From assembly GCA_021199375.1 (NCBI GenBank), contig JAJQIB010000032.1:44060-108059 (forward strand): a DNA stretch of 64,000 bases, read 5' to 3'. Both the position numbers and the translations under genes were made by a program. Every line of letters starts with the position of its first letter. Position 1 is the first letter of the stretch. Of the stretch, positions 60,609 to 64,000 are shown piece after piece. The DNA comes from Ruminococcus sp. Its GTDB lineage: Bacteria; Bacillota; Clostridia; Oscillospirales; Ruminococcaceae. Under the pieces are notes generated by a model. The model was not told the origin of the DNA, searched no databases, and was given only the letters and a program-made list of their open reading frames with translations.

Positions 60609-60640
60609 ACCGCAGATGACTAATATCAGTCACCTGCGGT
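60609..60640. terminator. Terminator between convergent genes, best for the EF-G-like gene
   Basis: ACCGCAGATGACT (60609-60621) pairs with AGTCACCTGCGGT (60628-60640). The minus strand continues with TTTTTAC, the plus strand with only ATTATTAT. Confidence 0.75.
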
Positions 60641-60660
60641 ATTATTATGCTAATATGTGC

Positions 60661-62745
60661 TTAAAGATTAACTCCTGCCATAGCTACAACAGTAGCAACA
60701 AGGTTTGAAGGAAGCTTATCATATCTTGCAAAATCAAGTGTGAAGCTGCCCTGTCCTCTTGTGCTTTGTCTTAGCGTTAATGTAAAGTCGCTCATCTCAG
60801 AAATCGGCACCTCAGCGGTGATTTGAGTCATTCCCTTTTCCTCTTCGCTGGGTATCATTCCCATTACTCTGCCTCTGCGCTTATTAAGCTCGCCTATCAT
60901 ATCTCCTGTTCTGTCATCAGGAACAGATACATTAAGCGTACCAATCGGCTCAAGCAGCATCGGCTCAGCCTTTGGAATGCCCTCCTTATATGCTACGGTT
61001 GCCGCCGACTTAAACGCCATTTCAGATGAATCAACAGGATGATAAGATCCATCTACAAGTATAGCCTTGACTCCTACCATAGGATATCCGGCAAGAACAC
61101 CATGCTTTACACAGTCCTGCAAGCCCTTTTCTACTGCAGGGAAATAGTTTTTAGGAACCGCTCCGCCGAAAACTCGCTCTTCAAATACAAGCTCATCACT
61201 AATGCAGGGCTCAAACTCAATCCAAACATCTCCGTATTGACCATGACCACCGGACTGCTTTTTGTATTTGCCCTGAACCTTAACCTTTTTGCTTATTGTT
61301 TCCTTATATGCTACCTTAGGAACGCTTGTCGTAACCTTAACGCCAAAATCACGCTCAAGTCTGCCAATTGTAGAATCAAGGTGAAGTCCGCCAAGTGTCG
61401 AAAGAATCATCTCTAGCGTATCAGGATCCTGCTCATACTTAAGAGACATATCCTCTTCAAGCAAACGCATAATAGCATTTGATATTTTGCTCTCATCATT
61501 TTGCGATGCCGCCTTGACTGCCACACGATATGTAGGCTTCGGAAAATCAGGACGCTCAAATGTCACAACACGCTCGCTGCTGCAAAGTGTATCTCCGGTA
61601 TTTGCTGAAAGCTTTACTGCAGCGCAAATATCTCCGCAGCCCACCTCGCTTGCTTCAATTTGCTTCTTACCTACCAGATAATAGAGCTTGCCTATCTTTT
61701 CAGTTGCTCCTGTTGCAGCGTTTACTATCTCATCGCCCGGCCTTAGTACACCTGACTGCACCTTTATGTAGGACATCTTTCCTACAAAAGGATCTGCTAC
61801 AGTCTTAAATACCCATGCAGAAAGAGGGGCACTCTTTTCACAGATGATTTCACAAAGCTCGCCGTTTGTGTCTGTTGCAGCCTTAGCATCCTTCTCTGAC
61901 GGAGCAGGCAAAAGAAGAGTGATTTCCTTCATAAGCATGTCAATTCCTGACATATCCGCCGCTGACACGCATGTAACAGGAGTGATTATACCTTCATTCA
62001 TACCCTTATGAATTCCGTCGATAAGCTCCTTTTGTGTGAAGGCTTCACCTGAGAAGAATTTTTCAAACATCTCCTCATCCGTTTCAGCTACTGCCTCAGA
62101 TACTGCCTCGATAAGTCCGTCGATACGATATTCCATTTTCTCGCTTACTTCTTTTGTAGGCATATCTGTTTCAACAGCCTTGCCGTTTTCGTACTTATAC
62201 GCCTTCATCTCGATCAGATTTACATATGAAACGATCTTTCTGTCAGCGATAACAGGTACTACTACAGGGCAAACGGTAGGTCCAAACTCCGTTTTGAGCT
62301 CAGTAAGGACGTTATTAAAGTTTGCATTTTCGTCATCAAGCTTTGTCACCACGAACATTGCAGGCTTACCAAGCTTTTTTGCGTAGTTATACGCCTTATG
62401 TGTGCCAACCTTTACTCCCGACTTGCCTGAAACCGTAATCATACAGCATCCGCAAGCAGAAATACCCTCAAGCATCGACTGCTCGTAATCGAAAAGACCC
62501 GGAGTATCAAGAAGATTTACCTTAAAGCCGTCACGCTCATAGCATGAAAGTGAAGTATAAACAGAACAGCCTCGCTTGACCTCTTCAGAGGTGTAATCCG
62601 AAACAGTATTACCCTCAGCAACCTTTCCCAGTCGCTCAGTTACTCCTGCACTAAAAAGCAATGCCTCAGTAAGAGTTGTCTTACCAGAGCCAGCCTGTCC
62701 GGCAATCGCAATATTTTTGATTCGTGTGTTATCGTAGCTTTTCAA
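60661..62745 (-). CDS. Elongation factor G-like translational GTPase
   Basis: A 694-residue protein of EF-G plan: G domain with GQAGSGKTTL (about 15-24), DTPGLFDYE (G3) and VTKLDDENA (G4); then domains II-V ending in LRQSTRGQGSFTLDFARY. The P-loop lacks the GHxDHGKTT sequence of true EF-G, a mark of the EF-G-like group found beside the normal FusA. The start is a TTG at 62745, with AGGAG seven bases upstream; the longer frame to 62916 would begin in the promoter. Exact role unknown; some members act in ribosome recycling or stress. Confidence 0.88.
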   Translation of the reverse strand: MKSYDNTRIKNIAIAGQAGSGKTTLTEALLFSAGVTERLGKVAEGNTVSDYTSEEVKRGCSVYTSLSCYERDGFKVNLLDTPGLFDYEQSMLEGISACGCCMITVSGKSGVKVGTHKAYNYAKKLGKPAMFVVTKLDDENANFNNVLTELKTEFGPTVCPVVVPVIADRKIVSYVNLIEMKAYKYENGKAVETDMPTKEVSEKMEYRIDGLIEAVSEAVAETDEEMFEKFFSGEAFTQKELIDGIHKGMNEGIITPVTCVSAADMSGIDMLMKEITLLLPAPSEKDAKAATDTNGELCEIICEKSAPLSAWVFKTVADPFVGKMSYIKVQSGVLRPGDEIVNAATGATEKIGKLYYLVGKKQIEASEVGCGDICAAVKLSANTGDTLCSSERVVTFERPDFPKPTYRVAVKAASQNDESKISNAIMRLLEEDMSLKYEQDPDTLEMILSTLGGLHLDSTIGRLERDFGVKVTTSVPKVAYKETISKKVKVQGKYKKQSGGHGQYGDVWIEFEPCISDELVFEERVFGGAVPKNYFPAVEKGLQDCVKHGVLAGYPMVGVKAILVDGSYHPVDSSEMAFKSAATVAYKEGIPKAEPMLLEPIGTLNVSVPDDRTGDMIGELNKRRGRVMGMIPSEEEKGMTQITAEVPISEMSDFTLTLRQSTRGQGSFTLDFARYDKLPSNLVATVVAMAGVNL

Positions 62746-62820
62746 AACGATTCTCCTAACTATATATAAATTACACGGTTTATGGTTAAATTCAATAAAA
62801 ATAATCAACCGTATGAGATT

Positions 62821-62849
62821 ATTATATAACATTTCGCTACAAATGTCAA
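62821..62849 (-). promoter_or_regulatory. Promoter of the EF-G-like gene
   Basis: TTGACA (62849-62844), 17 bases, TATAAT (62826-62821) on the minus strand, with a leader of about 70 bases. Confidence 0.87.
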
Positions 62850-62880
62850 GGAGTTTTATGAGAAAACTTTGTGAAGATGC

Positions 62881-62914
62881 AAAAAAAGACGGTGAGGAGT
62901 GTTGCCTCACCGTC
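62881..62914 (-). terminator. Terminator of the amidase gene
   Basis: GACGGTGAGG (minus, 62914-62905) pairs with CCTCACCGTC (62897-62888), followed by seven Ts (62887-62881). Confidence 0.88.
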
Positions 62915-62930
62915 ATATATTAAATTTGAA

Positions 62931-64000
62931 TTAGGTTGGGAATCCATAATACTGAGCAATAGTTTCAGCTTCTGCTTTTGCTAGTTTTTCAAGATTTGAG
63001 TTATCAAGTAAAAACTTTCTTACATTCGGATTCACGTGGTATGAATGCTCAATTAAAACTCCAGGAGTTCCAACTGCATTTGAGCTTCTAAGTACGCCAT
63101 AATAATCCTTTCCTCCTAAACCCTTTCGATAAATCAAACCACTTGAGCTTGCACCATATGAAGAAAGAGAGGTTTTAAATGCTTTTGTACCACACGGTGC
63201 CATCGTGTTTGCAACCGCTGTACCTAGATTGGCTGCCAACTCAATTTCATCGCTTGCATAAGCTTTTTTGTTTGCAATTACCAACACACTATTACTCGAA
63301 ACATTCCATGATCCCGATGTAGCATTAGTATGAAGTGAAATGAAGAAATTACAGCCCTCAGAGTATTTGCCCCTTGTTTCAAGACCATTAACAAAAATAT
63401 TTACACCGTCTGAACCCTCATTTGCTGAAGTACGAGTTATCTTAGTGGCTATATTATAATTATTAAGATATGTATTAAGATACTTGCCAAGCTTCAACAT
63501 TTGTCCTGCTTCACTGTATGGGTAACTACCTGCCGCACCTGATAAGCTATAGTTGTTATTCCATGTTCCATAGTGCCCGGGATCTATGCAAATTGTGACC
63601 TTGCACCATCCATTAACCGAATTCGATTTTTGTAACAAGGACTTATATAGCTTGCCGTTTTCGTTTTTACAGGTTAGAACCTTATAGCTATAATACTTTG
63701 TATTGCCTGAAATCTTATCAACATACTTGTTTGTAGTATTTGATACATAAGCTAGCTTCTCCCACTTGTCTGAACCATACGCCTTTCTTACTATCAAATA
63801 CTTGCTTACCTTTGAATTATAGGCACTTCCCCAAGTGATAACTATCTTGTTTGAATATTTTCCCTGCGTAGCCTTTGGTGAAACAATTGCCGGTAGTGAC
63901 GTATCTGTAGGCTTGATTGACGAATCGGCAGATTCCTTTACCCAACCATTAACCGAATTCGATTTTTGTAACAAGGACTTATATAGCTTGCCGTTTTCGT
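62931..64000 (-). CDS. N-acetylmuramoyl-L-alanine amidase with Fn3-like repeats (C-terminal part)
   Basis: The frame is open past the right edge, so the N terminus is missing. The visible 356 residues hold Fn3-like repeat material (KIVITWGSAYNSKVSKYLI) and a C-terminal Amidase_3 domain: CIDPGHYGTWN (zinc His), EAGQMLKLGKYLNTYL (zinc Glu), FFISLHTNAT (zinc His) and GVLIEHSYHVNP (catalytic Glu). It would cut the amide bond between MurNAc and the stem peptide of peptidoglycan. The DNA encoding NGKLYKSLLQKSNSVNGW recurs 336 bases apart. Confidence 0.9.
   Translation of the reverse strand, partial: ENGKLYKSLLQKSNSVNGWVKESADSSIKPTDTSLPAIVSPKATQGKYSNKIVITWGSAYNSKVSKYLIVRKAYGSDKWEKLAYVSNTTNKYVDKISGNTKYYSYKVLTCKNENGKLYKSLLQKSNSVNGWCKVTICIDPGHYGTWNNNYSLSGAAGSYPYSEAGQMLKLGKYLNTYLNNYNIATKITRTSANEGSDGVNIFVNGLETRGKYSEGCNFFISLHTNATSGSWNVSSNSVLVIANKKAYASDEIELAANLGTAVANTMAPCGTKAFKTSLSSYGASSSGLIYRKGLGGKDYYGVLRSSNAVGTPGVLIEHSYHVNPNVRKFLLDNSNLEKLAKAEAETIAQYYGFPT
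63605..64000 (-). repeat. In-frame 336-bp repeat in the amidase gene
   Basis: About 55 bases around 63610-63665 recur almost exactly at 63946-64000, a spacing of 336 bases or 112 residues, the size of one Fn3-like unit. At least one more unit likely lies beyond the edge. Confidence 0.75.

Noticed and set aside
62746..62916. N-terminal extension of the EF-G-like protein
   Set aside because: The extra 57 codons run back through the promoter and have no similarity to EF-G; AGGAG before the TTG at 62745 fits better.

Overview
The window looks like chromosomal DNA of a low-to-medium GC, Gram-positive, anaerobic gut or rumen clostridium, most like Ruminococcus or a relative in the Oscillospiraceae. 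This rests on a clostridial rnc-smc neighbourhood, an infC-rpmI-rplT operon, flavodiiron/rubredoxin oxygen defence, mannan- and xylan-type carbohydrate enzymes, lipoproteins with Gram-positive lipoboxes, AGGAGG-type ribosome sites, and many sigma-A promoters with exactly 17-bp spacers. Species identity is inference; no 16S gene is present.

Layout. 1-8.8 kb (minus): a tight housekeeping block read trmH-like, dprA, topA, trmFO, plsX, rnc, radical SAM gene, smc (cut by the window edge). 8.9-10.3 kb: infC (AUU start, attenuator leader), rpmI and rplT. 10.3-13 kb: an orphan MoxR-type AAA ATPase, a strong inverted-repeat element and an unknown protein. 13.3-16.4 kb: a secreted papain-like protease with near-identical tandem Fn3 repeats, downstream of a predicted heavy-metal exporter. 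16.6-19 kb: an accessory array alternating small lipoproteins with a short Trp-rich protein, whole or broken. 19.2-24.4 kb: a divergent cluster with a small secreted Cys-containing protein, a membrane-anchored propeller-like protein and an ABC exporter.

24.4-34 kb: a LacI-like/GGDEF regulator, a CE2-like esterase and a LysR gene with overlapping divergent promoters, a second SGNH hydrolase, a leuC-Dabb-unknown-leuD operon and a lipoprotein. 34-44 kb: MATE exporter, GH26 mannanase lipoprotein, cytidylate-kinase-like protein, an HlyD/FtsX pair without an ATPase, and an acidic-tailed lipoprotein. 44.2-46 kb: flavodiiron protein plus flavin reductase-rubredoxin, a pair that would reduce O2 or NO. 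46.2-49.7 kb: addB and tRNA-Leu(CAA).

49.8-56 kb (minus) is the most distinctive part: patatin-like lipase, PlsC-like acyltransferase, acyl carrier protein, a single-chain ketosynthase fused to a catalytically dead ketosynthase (chain-length-factor-like), ketoreductase, dehydratase and a flavoprotein. There is no enoyl reductase, so the set could build an unsaturated or polyene acyl chain and place it on a lipid (inference). A two-component system is divergent from it. 58-64 kb: pyruvate kinase behind a long structured leader, a TPR-like membrane protein, an EF-G-like GTPase and a partial cell-wall amidase.
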